Source of the DNA: Streptomyces chattanoogensis
GTDB lineage: Bacteria > Actinomycetota > Actinomycetes > Streptomycetales > Streptomycetaceae
DNA length: 64,000 nucleotides
Assembly (NCBI RefSeq): GCF_001294335.1
Contig: NZ_LGKG01000140.1
Coordinates: 41,015-105,014, forward strand
Direction: 5' to 3'
Shown here: one piece after another, positions 8,768 to 19,280 of the stretch
Numbering within the stretch: the first letter of the stretch is position 1
Layout of the letters: the number at the start of each line of letters is the position of its first letter
Made by a program: the position numbers and the translations under genes
Notes under the pieces: model-generated
The model's database searches: none
Told to the model about the DNA's origin: nothing
The model's input: only the letters and a program-made list of their open reading frames with translations

Positions 8768-9673
8768 ATGGCAACAGCACCCATCGAACCGCCCCAGCGG
8801 TTGGTGAGTTCGCTGAGCGGCGACCCGGAAAGCCCCGCAGGCAAGTGGCTTGCCGCACTCCCCACGCTCGTTCAGCAGCAGCTGGAAACCTGGGATCTGA
8901 CGCTGGAACGGGTGCACGCCCCCGGCGGCCGCAGCAGCCTGCTGGCCCTCGTACGGCAGAAGGACGGCACCCCCGCGGCACTGAAGTTCCCCGCCCCCGG
9001 CCACCTGCACGAGGCCGAGGCCCTCGAAATATGGGACGGCTGGGGCGCCGTACGTCTCCTGCGCACCGACGGCACCACCGGAGCGCTCCTCCTGGAACGC
9101 CTGCACGGCGCGGTATCGCTGCGCTCGTTGCCCGAGGCCAAGGCCTTCCTGGAAGCAGCCGGAACGGTCCGCCGTCTCTGGGTGCAGCCGGACCCCCAGC
9201 ACCCCTTCGACACACTGGCAGGCCGCACGAAGGAGGCCGTGGAGTCCCTCCGCTGGGCCGGCCCCCTCGTCCCGACGGCCGCTCCCCTGATCGACGAGGC
9301 GCAGGAACTGCGCGAATCCCTCCCCGCCACCTCCGACGAACACTTCCTCCTGCACGGGGCGTTCCGGCAGGGCAAGGTGCTGGCGGGCGACCGGACGCCG
9401 TGGCTGGCCATCGGCCCGACCCCTGTGGTCGGCGAGCGCGCCTACGACCTGGCGGCGCTCGTCCTGGACCGTTTCGAAGACCTGATGGCGGGCTCCGGCG
9501 CAGCCACGGTGGCCCGGCGCAGGGTCGCCAAACTGGCCGACTCCCTGGAGGTGGACCGGGACCGCCTGCGGGCCTGGACGCTGTACCGCGCCGTCGACGC
9601 AGGCATCCGGGAATCGGCAGCAGGCGACCGCCGCCACGGCGAACTCCTTCTGGAATTCGCCGCCTGGCTGTAG
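8768..9673 (+). CDS. Aminoglycoside phosphotransferase-fold protein, probably a pseudokinase
   Basis: A 301-residue protein of the APH(6)/hydroxyurea-phosphotransferase family. The N-lobe ATP lysine is present (ALK, residue 73) with a plausible partner Glu110. The catalytic loop, however, reads HGAFRQGKVL (196-205) where active members have HGD-x-x-x-x-N-V-L: the catalytic Asp is Ala198 and the metal-binding Asn is Lys203. The second metal Asp is also lost (WLAIGP, Gly216, against WLAIDP). The overall fold and the VGERAYDLA segment are kept and the frame is intact. I infer that it binds a ligand or nucleotide without phosphorylating it. Last gene of a rightward three-gene group. Confidence 0.85.
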   Translation: MATAPIEPPQRLVSSLSGDPESPAGKWLAALPTLVQQQLETWDLTLERVHAPGGRSSLLALVRQKDGTPAALKFPAPGHLHEAEALEIWDGWGAVRLLRTDGTTGALLLERLHGAVSLRSLPEAKAFLEAAGTVRRLWVQPDPQHPFDTLAGRTKEAVESLRWAGPLVPTAAPLIDEAQELRESLPATSDEHFLLHGAFRQGKVLAGDRTPWLAIGPTPVVGERAYDLAALVLDRFEDLMAGSGAATVARRRVAKLADSLEVDRDRLRAWTLYRAVDAGIRESAAGDRRHGELLLEFAAWL

Positions 9674-9830
9674 GACGTCAGCCCCCACCGGACCGGCGGC
9701 CGCCTGCGTACCGGAGGGGCCGTACCGGGGTGTCCGGAGGCGCACCCCACGCACAAAAAGACGGCTACGGCGCCCCGGCGAAGAAAACCGCCGAAACCGC
9801 CGCAGCCGACTACAAGCTCATGCCGATGCG

Positions 9831-11540
9831 TCAGGCACTGAGGCGAGCAACGGCCTCCTCAACCGTCAGCTCCTCGCGCTCACCGGTCCGTCGGTCCTTG
9901 ACCTCGACGATGCCCTCACCGGCACGCCGACCGGCGACGACGATGGTCGGCACCCCGAGCAGCTCCGCGTCGGTGAACTTCACGCCCGGCGAAACCCCCG
10001 CCCGGTCGTCGACGAGAACGCGCAGCCCCGCGGCACCGAGCTGCTCCCCCACCGACAGCGCCAGCTCCGTCTGCTTGGCCTTGCCCGCCGCGACGACGTG
10101 CACATCGGCCGGCGCGATCTCCCGCGGCCAGCACAGGCCCTTCTCGTCGTGCGTCTGCTCGGCGAGCGCGGCCACCGCACGGGAGACCCCGATGCCGTAC
10201 GAGCCCATGGTGACCCGCTCCGGCTTGCCGTTCTGGCCGAGGACGTCGAGCTCGAAGGCGTCCGCGTACTTGCGGCCGAGCTGGAAGATGTGCCCGATCT
10301 CGATGGCGCGGTCGATCTTCAGCCCCGTACCGCACTTCGGGCACGGGTCCCCCGGCTCCACGACGACCACATCGAGGTACTGGTCGACCTCGAAGTCCCG
10401 GCCCGCGACGACGTTGCGGGCGTGCTTGCCTTCCTTGTTGGCGCCGGTGACCCAGGCCGTGCCGGAGGCGACGCGGGGGTCGGCGATGTACTTGAACGCC
10501 TTGCCCGCCAGGCCCTGCGGGCCTACGTAGCCGCGGACCAGCTCGGGATGGTCCACGAAGTCCTCGGCGGTGACCAGCTCGACGGTGGCCGGGGCGAGGT
10601 GCTCACCGAGCTTGCCCATGTCCACCTCGCGGTCGCCGGGCACGCCCACCGCGACGATCTCGCCGTCGACCTTGACCAGCAGGTTCTTCAGCGTTGCGGA
10701 AGCCGGAACGCCCAGGAACTCGGCGAGCGTCTCGATGGTCGGGGTGTCGGGGGTGTCCAGCTCCTCGACGGGCCCGTGGCCCGCGCCGTCGACCGGCTCG
10801 ACCTTGACCGTCACGGCCTCCGTGTTGGCCGCGTAGTCACACGCCGGGCAGTCCACGAAGGTGTCCTCACCGGCCGCCGCGGGCGCCAGGAACTCCTCGG
10901 AGGCGGAGCCGCCCATCGCGCCGGAGACGGCCGAGACGATGCGGTAGTCCAGCCCCAGCCGCTCGAAGATCCGCTGGTAGGCCTGCCGGTGCAGCGCATA
11001 GGACTGCGCCAGACCCTCGTCCGTGGTGTCGAAGCTGTACGAGTCCTTCATGTGGAACTCGCGGCCGCGCAGCACGCCGGAGCGCGGGCGGGCCTCGTCG
11101 CGGTACTTGATCTGGATCTGGTAGAGGATCACCGGCAGGTCCTTGTAGGACGTGCACTGGTCCTTGACCGTGAGGGTGAAGATCTCCTCGTGGGTGGGGC
11201 CGAGGAGGTAGTCGGCGCCCTTGCGGTCCTTGAGGCGGAAGAGGAGGTCGCCGTACTCCTCCCAGCGGCCGCTGGTCTCGTAGGGCTCCTTGGGCAGCAG
11301 GGCCGGGAGCAGAACCTCCTGGCCGCCGATGGCGTCCATCTCCTCGCGGACGACGCGGGAGACGTTCTCCAGGACCTTCATGCCCAGCGGCAGCCACGTC
11401 CAGATGCCGGCGGAGGAGCGGCGGACGTACCCGGCGCGGACGAGCAGCTTGTGGCTGGCGGTCTCGGCGTCGGCCGGGTCCTCGCGCAATGTCTTGATCA
11501 TCAAGCGGGACATGCGCTGAACCTGTGCGGCGTTGGCCAT
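9831..11540 (-). CDS. proS: Prolyl-tRNA synthetase
   Basis: Charges tRNA(Pro) with proline. The 569-residue protein is the bacterial type: class II catalytic core with [13 protein letters not shown] and YLLGPTHEE in the first 150 residues, an inserted editing domain in the middle (about 230-400), and a C-terminal anticodon-binding domain ending in [10 protein letters not shown]. The ATG at 11540 is preceded by CAGGAG eight bases upstream. The short leader can fold so that this ribosome-binding site sits in the loop of a 6-bp hairpin. It converges with the pseudokinase gene. Confidence 0.97.
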   Translation of the reverse strand: MANAAQVQRMSRLMIKTLREDPADAETASHKLLVRAGYVRRSSAGIWTWLPLGMKVLENVSRVVREEMDAIGGQEVLLPALLPKEPYETSGRWEEYGDLLFRLKDRKGADYLLGPTHEEIFTLTVKDQCTSYKDLPVILYQIQIKYRDEARPRSGVLRGREFHMKDSYSFDTTDEGLAQSYALHRQAYQRIFERLGLDYRIVSAVSGAMGGSASEEFLAPAAAGEDTFVDCPACDYAANTEAVTVKVEPVDGAGHGPVEELDTPDTPTIETLAEFLGVPASATLKNLLVKVDGEIVAVGVPGDREVDMGKLGEHLAPATVELVTAEDFVDHPELVRGYVGPQGLAGKAFKYIADPRVASGTAWVTGANKEGKHARNVVAGRDFEVDQYLDVVVVEPGDPCPKCGTGLKIDRAIEIGHIFQLGRKYADAFELDVLGQNGKPERVTMGSYGIGVSRAVAALAEQTHDEKGLCWPREIAPADVHVVAAGKAKQTELALSVGEQLGAAGLRVLVDDRAGVSPGVKFTDAELLGVPTIVVAGRRAGEGIVEVKDRRTGEREELTVEEAVARLSA

Positions 11541-11578
11541 GGGAGTTTCTCCTGCGTAAGAAAGGTGACTCCCAGGAG
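11541..11578 (-). promoter_or_regulatory. Possible leader structure at the proS start
   Basis: GGGAGT (11541-11546) and ACTCCC (11568-11573) form a 6-bp stem directly upstream of the proS ATG. The ribosome-binding AGGAG lies in the 21-nt loop, and a complementary CTCCT sits just outside the stem (11574-11578). Two mutually exclusive pairings are possible. No T-box consensus is visible. Functional meaning is inference. Confidence 0.35.
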
Positions 11579-11638
11579 GTTAGCCGCAGGGGTGTGAACC
11601 AAGGAAATGCGTTACACCCGACGGCCTCCCGCCACCGC

Positions 11639-12175
11639 TCAGGGCCGTATGAGCGGCAGCGGCGCCCCCATCACGGCATACGGGGTCGGCGCGCTCGGGA
11701 ACAGCACCCGCCGCGCGATGTCGCGGTACCCCAGCGACCGGTACAGCGCCCGGGCCGGGCTCTCGACGTCGATCGCGGACAGAATCGACCGCGGTTCCTG
11801 CGCCTCGTCCGTGATCCGGGTGATCAGCGTCCGGCCGATCCCGCGGCCCTGGTAGGCGGGATGCACATGCAGTTCCGTGATGACGAAGGAATCGTCCAGC
11901 CAGTGATCGAGGTGAGCGCTGCGCAGATACGGCTCGACAACGGTCGACCACCAGTGTGCGCGGTCGTTCGGCATCCCGTACACGAACCCGATGAGCCGTC
12001 CCGTGGGCGTGGTGGCCCCCAGGGCGCGCGCTCCCCGGCATCCGAGGTGGCGCAGCACGATATGCCGCCGCACCGCGACCTCGTCGTCGCTCAGCCCGAA
12101 CGCGAGCGCCTGCACCGCGAGCGCGTCGTCCACGCGGGCGGCGAGATCGAGAGGGCCGACCGCGACATCATCCAT
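11639..12175 (-). CDS. GNAT family N-acetyltransferase
   Basis: A 178-residue single-domain GNAT. The acetyl-CoA-binding motif A is VHPAYQGRGIGRTLI around residues 106-120, followed by a helix and the SPARALYRSLGY motif B. The substrate cannot be read from the sequence. Its ATG overlaps the end of a possible 25-codon hydrophobic reading frame. It lies between proS and a second, unrelated GNAT gene, all on the same strand. Confidence 0.88.
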   Translation of the reverse strand: MDDVAVGPLDLAARVDDALAVQALAFGLSDDEVAVRRHIVLRHLGCRGARALGATTPTGRLIGFVYGMPNDRAHWWSTVVEPYLRSAHLDHWLDDSFVITELHVHPAYQGRGIGRTLITRITDEAQEPRSILSAIDVESPARALYRSLGYRDIARRVLFPSAPTPYAVMGAPLPLIRP

Positions 12176-12301
12176 GATCCGGAGCGTACAAGGCGGCGCC
12201 CCGGAAAAACACGACTAGCCAGAACATGACGTACCACAGCGGCACGGCCGACGGGCACCGCGCGGAACCCCGGCCGGCGCCCCGCGGAACCGCACCCGTG
12301 G

Positions 12302-13147
12302 TCAGAACAGCACGCTCATGAACGCGCCGACTTCCTCGAAGCCCACCCGCCGGTACGAGGCCCGCGCCGCGGTGTTGAAGTCGTTCACGTACAGGCTCAC
12401 CACGGGCGCCACATCGCTCAGCGCATACCGCAGCACCGCCGCCATCCCGGTCTCCGACAGCCCCTTGCCCCGGTAGGCGGGATCGACCCAGACCCCTTGG
12501 ATCTGGCAGGCCCGGGGGGTGGCGGCGCCGATCTCGGCCTTGAAGACGACCCGGCCGTTCTCGACCCGGGCGAAGGACCGGCCGGCTCCGACGAGCTCGG
12601 CGACCCGCGCCTGGTAGAGCAGCCCGCCGTCGCCGGCCATCGGTGAGATGCCGACCTCTTCGGTGAACATGGCCACGCACGCCGGCATGATCACGTCCAT
12701 CTCGTTCTTGCGGATCCGCCGGACGTAGGGGTCGGGTGCGATCTCGGCGGACGGCGACGAGGTGACCATCAGCGGCTGGTGCGCGCGCACGTCCCTGGCC
12801 GGGCCCCAGTGCGGCTCCAGCAGCGACCACAGCTCGGCGGTGGGCTCCGCGGGCCCGACGATCGAGGAGCACCGCCGCCCCTGCCGGCGCGCCCGCTCGG
12901 CGAAGCCGTGCACGGCCTCCGAGGTGGCGCACACCGGCACGAGATTGGCCCCGGCGTAACACAGCGACTCCAGCCGCCCGCCGACGTACCAGCCCCACAT
13001 CTCGCCGCCGAGCCGCCAGGGGTCGAGCCCGGCGATCCGGACGCGGGCGGCGACGAAGGCATTGGCGACCGGATCGCGGTCCAGGACCGCGAGGGCGTCC
13101 TCGAGCTCCCCGGGCTCGAGGACCTTGATGGTGGTGGTCGTCAGCAC
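12302..13147 (-). CDS. DUF4081 plus GNAT acetyltransferase
   Basis: A 281-residue protein. The first 110 residues form the DUF4081 domain (VLDRDPVANAFVAARV and LGGEMWGWYVGG), and the C-terminal half is a GNAT domain with WVDPAYRGKGLSETGM as the acetyl-CoA loop and SLYVNDFNTAARASYRRVGF as motif B. This two-domain form is conserved next to ispG in Streptomyces. The start is GTG at 13147 with a GGTGAGG upstream. Substrate unknown. Confidence 0.88.
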   Translation of the reverse strand: MLTTTTIKVLEPGELEDALAVLDRDPVANAFVAARVRIAGLDPWRLGGEMWGWYVGGRLESLCYAGANLVPVCATSEAVHGFAERARRQGRRCSSIVGPAEPTAELWSLLEPHWGPARDVRAHQPLMVTSSPSAEIAPDPYVRRIRKNEMDVIMPACVAMFTEEVGISPMAGDGGLLYQARVAELVGAGRSFARVENGRVVFKAEIGAATPRACQIQGVWVDPAYRGKGLSETGMAAVLRYALSDVAPVVSLYVNDFNTAARASYRRVGFEEVGAFMSVLF

Positions 13148-13297
13148 GTGTCGGAAAGCCTCACCGTTACGGGCCTGGGAGGCCAGGCGGGAGCAGGTCT
13201 TGGCACTTTACCTCCACCCGCCGGGAAGCAGCCTGCCCGCTGCGGGACGGCCCACGGAAGCGCAGGCCGCGGGCGCACCGGGACCGCGGACACACGA

Positions 13298-13330
13298 GAG
13301 CCCCGCGGCCCGGAGGGGGCTGCGGGGCTC
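13298..13330. terminator. Hairpin downstream of ispG
   Basis: GAGCCCCGC (13298-13306) pairs perfectly with GCGGGGCTC (13322-13330). It starts 29 bases past the ispG stop in the 211-base gap before the acetyltransferase gene. No U tract follows. Confidence 0.5.
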
Positions 13331-13358
13331 GGCTGCCCGGTGGCAGCGGGCCGGCGGA

Positions 13359-14516
13359 TCAGCCGGCGATGGCCACGGTCGGCTCGCCGGAGGCGACGCC
13401 GTCGGCCTCCATCTGCGCCGCGATCTTCAGCGCCTCTTCGATCAGCGTCTCGACGATCTTCGACTCGGGCACGGTCTTGATGACCTCGCCCTTCACGAAG
13501 ATCTGGCCCTTGCCGTTGCCGGAGGCGACACCCAGGTCGGCCTCGCGGGCCTCGCCCGGACCGTTGACGACACAGCCCATGACGGCGACGCGCAGCGGCA
13601 CCTCCATGCCCTCCAGGCCCGCGGTGACCTCGTCGGCGAGCTTGTAGACATCGACCTGGGCGCGTCCGCAGGAGGGGCAGGAGACGATCTCCAGCCGGCG
13701 CTGCCGCAGGTTCAGCGACTCCAGGATGGAGATCCCGACCTTGACCTCCTCGGCGGGCGGCGCGGACAGCGACACCCGGATCGTGTCGCCGATGCCCTCG
13801 CTGAGCAGCGCGCCGAAGGCGACCGCGGACTTGATGGTGCCCTGGAACGCGGGGCCGGCCTCGGTGACGCCGAGGTGCAGCGGGTAGTCGCACTGGGCGG
13901 CGAGCTGGCGGTAGGCGTTGACCATCACGACCGGGTCGTTGTGCTTGACCGAGATCTTGATGTCGCGGAAGCCGTGCTCCTCGAAGAGCGAGGCCTCCCA
14001 CAGCGCGGACTCGACCAGCGCCTCGGGGGTGGCCTTGCCGTACTTCTGCAGCAGGCGCCGGTCCAGCGATCCGGCGTTGACGCCGATACGGATCGGCGTA
14101 CCGGCTTCGGAGGCCGCCTTGGCGATCTCCTTGACCTTGTCGTCGAACTGCTTGATGTTGCCGGGGTTGACGCGGACGGCCGCACAGCCGGCGTCGATGG
14201 CGGCGAAGACGTACTTCGGCTGGAAGTGGATGTCCGCAATGACCGGGATCTGCGACTTCTTCGCGATGACCGGCAGGGCGTCGGCGTCGTCCTGGGTGGG
14301 GCAGGCGACCCGGACGATCTGGCAGCCGGAGGCGGTCAGCTCGGCGATCTGCTGGAGCGTGGCGCCGATGTCGGAGGTACGCGTGGTCGTCATCGACTGC
14401 ACCGAGACCGGTGCGTCTCCACCGACGGCGACCGTACCGACCTGGATCTTGCGGCTGACCCGGCGGTCGGCGAGCTTGGTCGGTACGTCCGGCATTCCCA
14501 GTGAAATGGCAGTCAT
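13359..14516 (-). CDS. ispG: 4-hydroxy-3-methylbut-2-en-1-yl diphosphate synthase (flavodoxin)
   Basis: IspG (GcpE) is the 4Fe-4S enzyme that reductively converts MEcPP to HMBPP in the MEP isoprenoid pathway. The 385-residue protein has the TIM-barrel part ([12 protein letters not shown] near the N-terminus) and the cluster-binding cysteines in SCPSCGR (around residues 280 and 283) and [12 protein letters not shown] (around 315). It is of the usual length without the extra plant domain. dxr, the earlier step of the same pathway, lies two genes upstream, with rseP between them. A hairpin terminator separates ispG from rseP, so it probably has its own promoter in 14517-14630. Confidence 0.96.
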   Translation of the reverse strand: MTAISLGMPDVPTKLADRRVSRKIQVGTVAVGGDAPVSVQSMTTTRTSDIGATLQQIAELTASGCQIVRVACPTQDDADALPVIAKKSQIPVIADIHFQPKYVFAAIDAGCAAVRVNPGNIKQFDDKVKEIAKAASEAGTPIRIGVNAGSLDRRLLQKYGKATPEALVESALWEASLFEEHGFRDIKISVKHNDPVVMVNAYRQLAAQCDYPLHLGVTEAGPAFQGTIKSAVAFGALLSEGIGDTIRVSLSAPPAEEVKVGISILESLNLRQRRLEIVSCPSCGRAQVDVYKLADEVTAGLEGMEVPLRVAVMGCVVNGPGEAREADLGVASGNGKGQIFVKGEVIKTVPESKIVETLIEEALKIAAQMEADGVASGEPTVAIAG

Positions 14517-14635
14517 CTGGCGAGCAACCCCAAGGTGTGGATCAAGGTCCCGAATTCGGCGGGCTCCGGCATCCGAGATTACGTCACCAAGGTTGCGGTA
14601 GGCACATCGCTCCCCTGGGGCCCCTCGAAAGAGAA

Positions 14636-14674
14636 CGGCCGGGCACCCCCAAACGCCATGGTGGTGCCCGGCCG
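14636..14674 (-). terminator. Terminator of the dxr-rseP transcript
   Basis: CGGCCGGGCAC (14636-14646) pairs with GTGCCCGGCCG (14664-14674). On the minus strand the stem is followed by UUCUCUUUCG. It lies 36 bases after the rseP stop and before the ispG start. Confidence 0.65.
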
Positions 14675-14709
14675 CCGTCCAAACCCGCTTTCCGGCCAGA
14701 AAAGGGCTG

Positions 14710-16011
14710 TCAGGTCAGCTTCACCGGATTCACCACGTCGGCCACCAGCACCAGCAGCGTGAAGCAGATGAAGATCCCGGCGACGACGTAGGCGACCGGC
14801 ATCAGCTTGGCCACGTCGAAGGGGCCGGGGTCGGGCCGCCGGCAGACCTTGGCGAAGGCGCGGCGGACGGCCTCCCACACGGCGCCGGCGATATGCCCGC
14901 CGTCCAGGGGGAGCAGCGGCAGCATGTTGAACAGGAACAGCGAGAGGTTGAACCCGGCGACCAGGAAGAGCATGGTCGCCACCCGCTGCTCCGGCGGGAT
15001 GTCCAGGGAGAAGACCTCGCCGCCGACCCGTGCCGCGCCGACCACGCCCATCGGGGAGTCCTGCTTGCGCTCGCCGCCGTTGAACGCGGCGTCCCACAGG
15101 TCCGGGACCTTGCCGGGCAGGTGGACCAGCGAGGAGACGCCCTGCTCGACCATGTTGCCCATGCGGTCCACGGACTGGCCGAAGGACTGCTGGACGACGC
15201 CGCTGGCCGGGGTGAAGCCGAGGAATCCGGCCGTGACGAACTCGCCGGGGACGTAGCCGCCGTGCCCGTCCGTCTTGGCGACCTTGTTCTCTATCAGGTC
15301 GGCCTGCAGGGTCTTCCGGGCGCCGTGCCGCTCGACGACGATGATGGCGGGCCCGGTGGTGTCGCGGATCTGCCCCTGGAGGGTGTCCCAGTCCGGTACG
15401 GCGTGCCCGTTGAACGAAACGATCTTGTCGCCGGCCCGCAGCCCGGCGGCCTTGGCCGGCGAGTCCTTCGCACCGGCCGGGCACTTGTCGGTCTTGGCGG
15501 CCGCCGAGATGACGCACTCCGAGACCGACCCGACCTGCGTCGTCTGCGTATTGATCCCGAAGCCCATCAGCACGCTCATGAAGATCACGACCGCGAGGAT
15601 CAGGTTCATGAACGGCCCGGCGAACATCACGATGATGCGCTTCCAGGGCTTACGGGTGTAGAAGAGCCGCTTCTCGTCGCCGGGCTGCAGCTCCTCGAAG
15701 GCCGCCGAGCGGGCGTCCTCGATCATGCCGCGGAACGGCGAGGTGGAGCGGGCCTGCAGCTTGCCGTCGTCGCCGGGCGGGAACATGCCGATCATGCGGA
15801 TGTAGCCGCCGAGCGGGATCGCCTTGATGCCGTACTCGGTGTCGCCCTTCTTGCGGGAGAAGATCGTCGGCCCGAAGCCCACCATGTACTGCGGCACCCG
15901 GATACCGAACATCTTGGCCGTGGAGAGATGGCCGAGTTCGTGCCAGGCGATGGAGAACAGCAGGCCGACGACGAAGACGACTATGCCGAGGATGGTCATC
16001 CAGGTCGTCAT
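14710..16011 (-). CDS. rseP: Site-2 intramembrane metalloprotease (RseP/RasP family)
   Basis: Cleaves membrane proteins such as anti-sigma factors within the membrane. The 433-residue protein starts with a membrane helix that carries the zinc motif HELGH (His24, Glu25, His28). It has a PDZ domain in the middle ([17 protein letters not shown]) and the third zinc ligand in the C-terminal helix ([12 protein letters not shown]). The ATG at 16011 was chosen because it overlaps the dxr stop as ATGA; the frame remains open upstream but there the DNA codes for dxr. It is co-transcribed with dxr. Confidence 0.94.
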   Translation of the reverse strand: MTTWMTILGIVVFVVGLLFSIAWHELGHLSTAKMFGIRVPQYMVGFGPTIFSRKKGDTEYGIKAIPLGGYIRMIGMFPPGDDGKLQARSTSPFRGMIEDARSAAFEELQPGDEKRLFYTRKPWKRIIVMFAGPFMNLILAVVIFMSVLMGFGINTQTTQVGSVSECVISAAAKTDKCPAGAKDSPAKAAGLRAGDKIVSFNGHAVPDWDTLQGQIRDTTGPAIIVVERHGARKTLQADLIENKVAKTDGHGGYVPGEFVTAGFLGFTPASGVVQQSFGQSVDRMGNMVEQGVSSLVHLPGKVPDLWDAAFNGGERKQDSPMGVVGAARVGGEVFSLDIPPEQRVATMLFLVAGFNLSLFLFNMLPLLPLDGGHIAGAVWEAVRRAFAKVCRRPDPGPFDVAKLMPVAYVVAGIFICFTLLVLVADVVNPVKLT

Positions 16012-17288
16012 GCGCGAGCCTCCGAAGGTGTCCGTGCCGCACGGGCGGCCAGTTCCCGGGCGCGGGCGCGCGCCCAGGTTTCCGCCTGCAAGACGTCCGC
16101 CACGGTCAGGGAGGTTCCCGTGCCGGGTGTGCCGTGCTCGGCGACCACTTCCGCGACCGTATCCACAATCCCTGTGAACGGCAGCCCGCCGGTCAGGAAC
16201 GCATCCACGCATTCCTCGTTCGCGGCGTTGAAGACGGCGGGCGCGGTGCCGCCGAGATCACCCACGTGGCAGGCGAGCGCGACGGACGGGAAGGCCTGCG
16301 CGTCCAGCGGGAAGAACTCCCAGGTCTGCGCCTTCGTCCAGTCCACGCCGGGGGCGGCGTCCGGGACCCGCTCGGGCCAGCCCAGGCCCAGCGCGATCGG
16401 CATCCGCATATCGGGCGGGCTGGCCTGGGCGAGGGTGGAACCGTCGGTGAATTCCACCATCGAGTGGATATACGACTGCGGATGGACCACGACCTCGATG
16501 CGGTCGAAGGGGACGTCGAAGAGCAGATGCGCCTCGATGACCTCCAGGCCCTTGTTGACCAGGGTCGCGGAGTTGATGGTGACGACCGGGCCCATGGACC
16601 AGGTGGGGTGGGCGAGGGCCTGTTCGGGTGTCACCCCGGCCAGCTCCCGCTTCGTACGGCCGCGGAACGGGCCGCCGGAGGCGGTGACGACCAGCTTGCG
16701 GACCTCGGCGCGCTCGCCGCCGGCCAGCGCCTGGAAGAGCGCGGAGTGCTCGGAGTCGACGGGGACGATCTGGCCGGGCCTGGCGACGGCCTTGACCAGC
16801 GGGCCGCCGACGATCAGCGATTCCTTGTTGGCCAGGGCGAGCACCCGGCCGGCCTTCAGGGCGGCGAGGGTGGGGGCGAGGCCGATGGAGCCGGTGATGC
16901 CGTTGAGGACGGTGTGGCATGGCGAGGCGGCGAGCTCGGTGGCGGCGTCGGGGCCGGCCAGGATCTCGGGCAGCGGCTCCCCCGCCCCGTAGCGCGCCGC
17001 CAGGGCCTCGCGCAGCGCGGGGACGACGTTCTCCCGGGCGACGGCGACGGCGGACACCCGCAGCTGGTGGGCCTGGTCGGCGAGCAGGTCCACCCGGCCG
17101 CCGGCCGCGGAGAGCGCGGTGACGCGGAAGCGGTCGGGGTTGCGCAGCACGATGTCGATCGCCTGTGTGCCGATCGAACCGGTCGAGCCGAGGATCACGA
17201 TGTCGCGCGGGCCCGCCGTACCGGCGGTGGCCGGCTCGAAGCGCAGGTGCGGATGGGAGAGGGAGTGGGAGTCCGTCATGCCGTCCAT
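16008..17288 (-). CDS. dxr: 1-deoxy-D-xylulose-5-phosphate reductoisomerase
   Basis: Dxr makes MEP from DXP, the committed step of the MEP isoprenoid pathway. The 426-residue protein has the NADPH-binding motif [14 protein letters not shown] near residue 33, the active-site segments [12 protein letters not shown] and SGGPFRG, and the flexible-loop region [18 protein letters not shown]. It overlaps rseP by four bases. An in-frame ATG at 17279 is a second possible start, giving a protein shorter by three residues. The N-terminal 25 residues are unstructured. Confidence 0.95.
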   Translation of the reverse strand: MDGMTDSHSLSHPHLRFEPATAGTAGPRDIVILGSTGSIGTQAIDIVLRNPDRFRVTALSAAGGRVDLLADQAHQLRVSAVAVARENVVPALREALAARYGAGEPLPEILAGPDAATELAASPCHTVLNGITGSIGLAPTLAALKAGRVLALANKESLIVGGPLVKAVARPGQIVPVDSEHSALFQALAGGERAEVRKLVVTASGGPFRGRTKRELAGVTPEQALAHPTWSMGPVVTINSATLVNKGLEVIEAHLLFDVPFDRIEVVVHPQSYIHSMVEFTDGSTLAQASPPDMRMPIALGLGWPERVPDAAPGVDWTKAQTWEFFPLDAQAFPSVALACHVGDLGGTAPAVFNAANEECVDAFLTGGLPFTGIVDTVAEVVAEHGTPGTGTSLTVADVLQAETWARARARELAARAARTPSEARA

Positions 17289-17360
17289 TGTTGCCGGTCG
17301 GCGGGGCTCCTCGTACGGGGGACCCGGTGGCCGCCCGTACGAGGGGCCGAGCGCGTCACC

Positions 17361-19280
17361 TCAGCCGATGGGGCGGCGCACGTTGTCCTTGGCGCTGGGG
17401 CCGGGGGTGGCGTCCGCGATCCAGGGGCCGTCGCCGCTGGGGTCGATCACGCCCTCCTCCAGCCAGGTGTAGCTGCCGCCGAGGACCCCGGAGACGATCT
17501 TGCGGTCGAGGTCGTCGGTATTCGCCCACAGCCGGTCGAACAGCTCCTCGACGCGGATCCGCGACTGGCGGCAGAAGACGTCGGCGAGCTGATGGGCCTC
17601 GCGGCCGTGCTCGCCGGTCAGCCGCAGATGTTCGGCGCGCACACAGGCGGCGCTCATGGCGAACAGCTCCGCACCGATGTCGACGATCCGGCCGAGGAAG
17701 CCCTGTTTGGTCTCCATCCGGCCCTGCCAGCGGGACATCGCGTAGAAGGTGGAGCGGGCGAGCTTGCGGGAGGCTCGCTCGACATACCGCAGATGGCCCG
17801 CGAGATCACCGAACTCCGCGTAGGTGCGCGGGAGTTGACCGGGTCCGGCGACGAGCTTGGGCAGCCAGCGGGCGTAGAACCCGCCGGCCCTGGCCGCCGC
17901 GCGGCCCTTCTCGGCGAGGGACTTCTCGGGGTCGATGAGGTCACCGGCGACGGACAGATGGGCGTCGACGGCCTCGCGGGCGATCAGCAGATGCATGATC
18001 TCCGTGGAGCCCTCGAAGATCCGGTTGATGCGCATATCGCGCAGCGTCTGTTCGGCGGGGACGGCGCGTTCGCCGCGGGCGGCGAGCGAATCGGCGGTCT
18101 CGAAGCCGCGGCCGCCGCGGATCTGCACCAGGTCGTCGGCCATCAGCCAGCCCATCTCGGAGCCGTAGAGCTTGGCGAGTGCGGCCTCGATGCGGATGTC
18201 GTTGCGGTTCTCGTCGGCCATCTGGGAGGAGAGGTCGACGACGGCCTCGAGGGCGAAGGTGGTGGCGGCGATGAAGGACACCTTGCCGCCGACGGCCTCG
18301 TGTTTCGCGATCGACTTGCCCCACTGCTCGCGGGCCGTGGACCATTCGCGGGCGATCTTCAGGCACCATTTGCCGACGCCGACGCACATCGCGGGCAGCG
18401 AGAGGCGGCCGGTGTTGAGCGTGGTCAGGGCGATCTTGAGGCCGGCGCCCTCGGGGCCGATGCGGTGGGCGGCCGGGACCCGTACCCGGTGGAAGCGGGT
18501 GACGCCGTTCTCCAGACCGCGCAGGCCCATGAAGGCGTTGCGGTTCTCGACGGTGATCCCGGGCGAGTCGGCCTCGACGACGAAGGCGGTGATGCCGCCC
18601 TTGTGGCCTTCGGAGGCGGGCACCCGCGCCATCACGACCAGCAGGTCGGCGACGACGCCGTTGGTGGTCCACAGCTTGACGCCGTCCAGGACGTAGTCGT
18701 CCCCGTCGGGGACCGCGGCGGTGGCCAGCCGGGCCGGGTCGGATCCGACGTCCGGTTCGGTCAGCAGGAACGCCGAGATGTCCGTACGGGCGCAGCGCGG
18801 CAGGAAGGCGTCCTTCTGCTCCTCGGTGCCGAAGAGCTTCAGCGGCTGCGGTACGCCGATGGACTGGTGGGCGGAGAGCAGTGCGCCGATGGCGGGGCTG
18901 GCGGAGCCGGCCAGGGCGAGGGCCCGGTTGTAGTAGACCTGGGTGAGGCCCAGACCGCCGTACTTGGTGTCGATCTTCATGCCGAGCGCGCCGATGTCCT
19001 TGAGCCCCTTGAGGGTCTCGTCGGGGATCTTGGCCTCGCGCTCGATGCGGGCGCCGTCGATCCTGGTCTCGCAGAATTCGCGCAGGGTGGCCAGGAACTT
19101 CTCGCCGCGCCGGACGTCGTCGGCAGCCGGTGTGGGGTGCGGATGGATGAGGTCGAGCCTGAAGCGTCCCAGGAACAGTTCCTTGGCGAAGCTGGGCTTG
19201 CGCCAGTCCTGCTCGCGGGCCGCCTCGGCGACCTGCCGGGCTTCGCGCTCGGAAACCTTGCGGATGGACGGAGCCGTCAT
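17361..19280 (-). CDS. Acyl-CoA dehydrogenase family protein
   Basis: A 639-residue FAD enzyme, longer than the classical 380-residue form. Residues 50-450 have the acyl-CoA dehydrogenase fold: LKDIGALGMKIDTKYGGLGL, the FAD-contacting TEPDVGSD motif, and the C-terminal helix with QIRGGRGFETADSLA and INRIFEGSTEIM. A further 180 residues resemble the extra helical domain of VLCAD/ACAD9-type enzymes. It likely oxidises a long-chain or branched acyl-CoA in fatty-acid breakdown. It stands alone between dxr and a 400-base gap. Confidence 0.92.
   Translation of the reverse strand: MTAPSIRKVSEREARQVAEAAREQDWRKPSFAKELFLGRFRLDLIHPHPTPAADDVRRGEKFLATLREFCETRIDGARIEREAKIPDETLKGLKDIGALGMKIDTKYGGLGLTQVYYNRALALAGSASPAIGALLSAHQSIGVPQPLKLFGTEEQKDAFLPRCARTDISAFLLTEPDVGSDPARLATAAVPDGDDYVLDGVKLWTTNGVVADLLVVMARVPASEGHKGGITAFVVEADSPGITVENRNAFMGLRGLENGVTRFHRVRVPAAHRIGPEGAGLKIALTTLNTGRLSLPAMCVGVGKWCLKIAREWSTAREQWGKSIAKHEAVGGKVSFIAATTFALEAVVDLSSQMADENRNDIRIEAALAKLYGSEMGWLMADDLVQIRGGRGFETADSLAARGERAVPAEQTLRDMRINRIFEGSTEIMHLLIAREAVDAHLSVAGDLIDPEKSLAEKGRAAARAGGFYARWLPKLVAGPGQLPRTYAEFGDLAGHLRYVERASRKLARSTFYAMSRWQGRMETKQGFLGRIVDIGAELFAMSAACVRAEHLRLTGEHGREAHQLADVFCRQSRIRVEELFDRLWANTDDLDRKIVSGVLGGSYTWLEEGVIDPSGDGPWIADATPGPSAKDNVRRPIG

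Noticed and set aside
11541..11638. T-box riboswitch upstream of proS
   Set aside because: The leader is under 100 bases and lacks the T-box sequence and a specifier stem.
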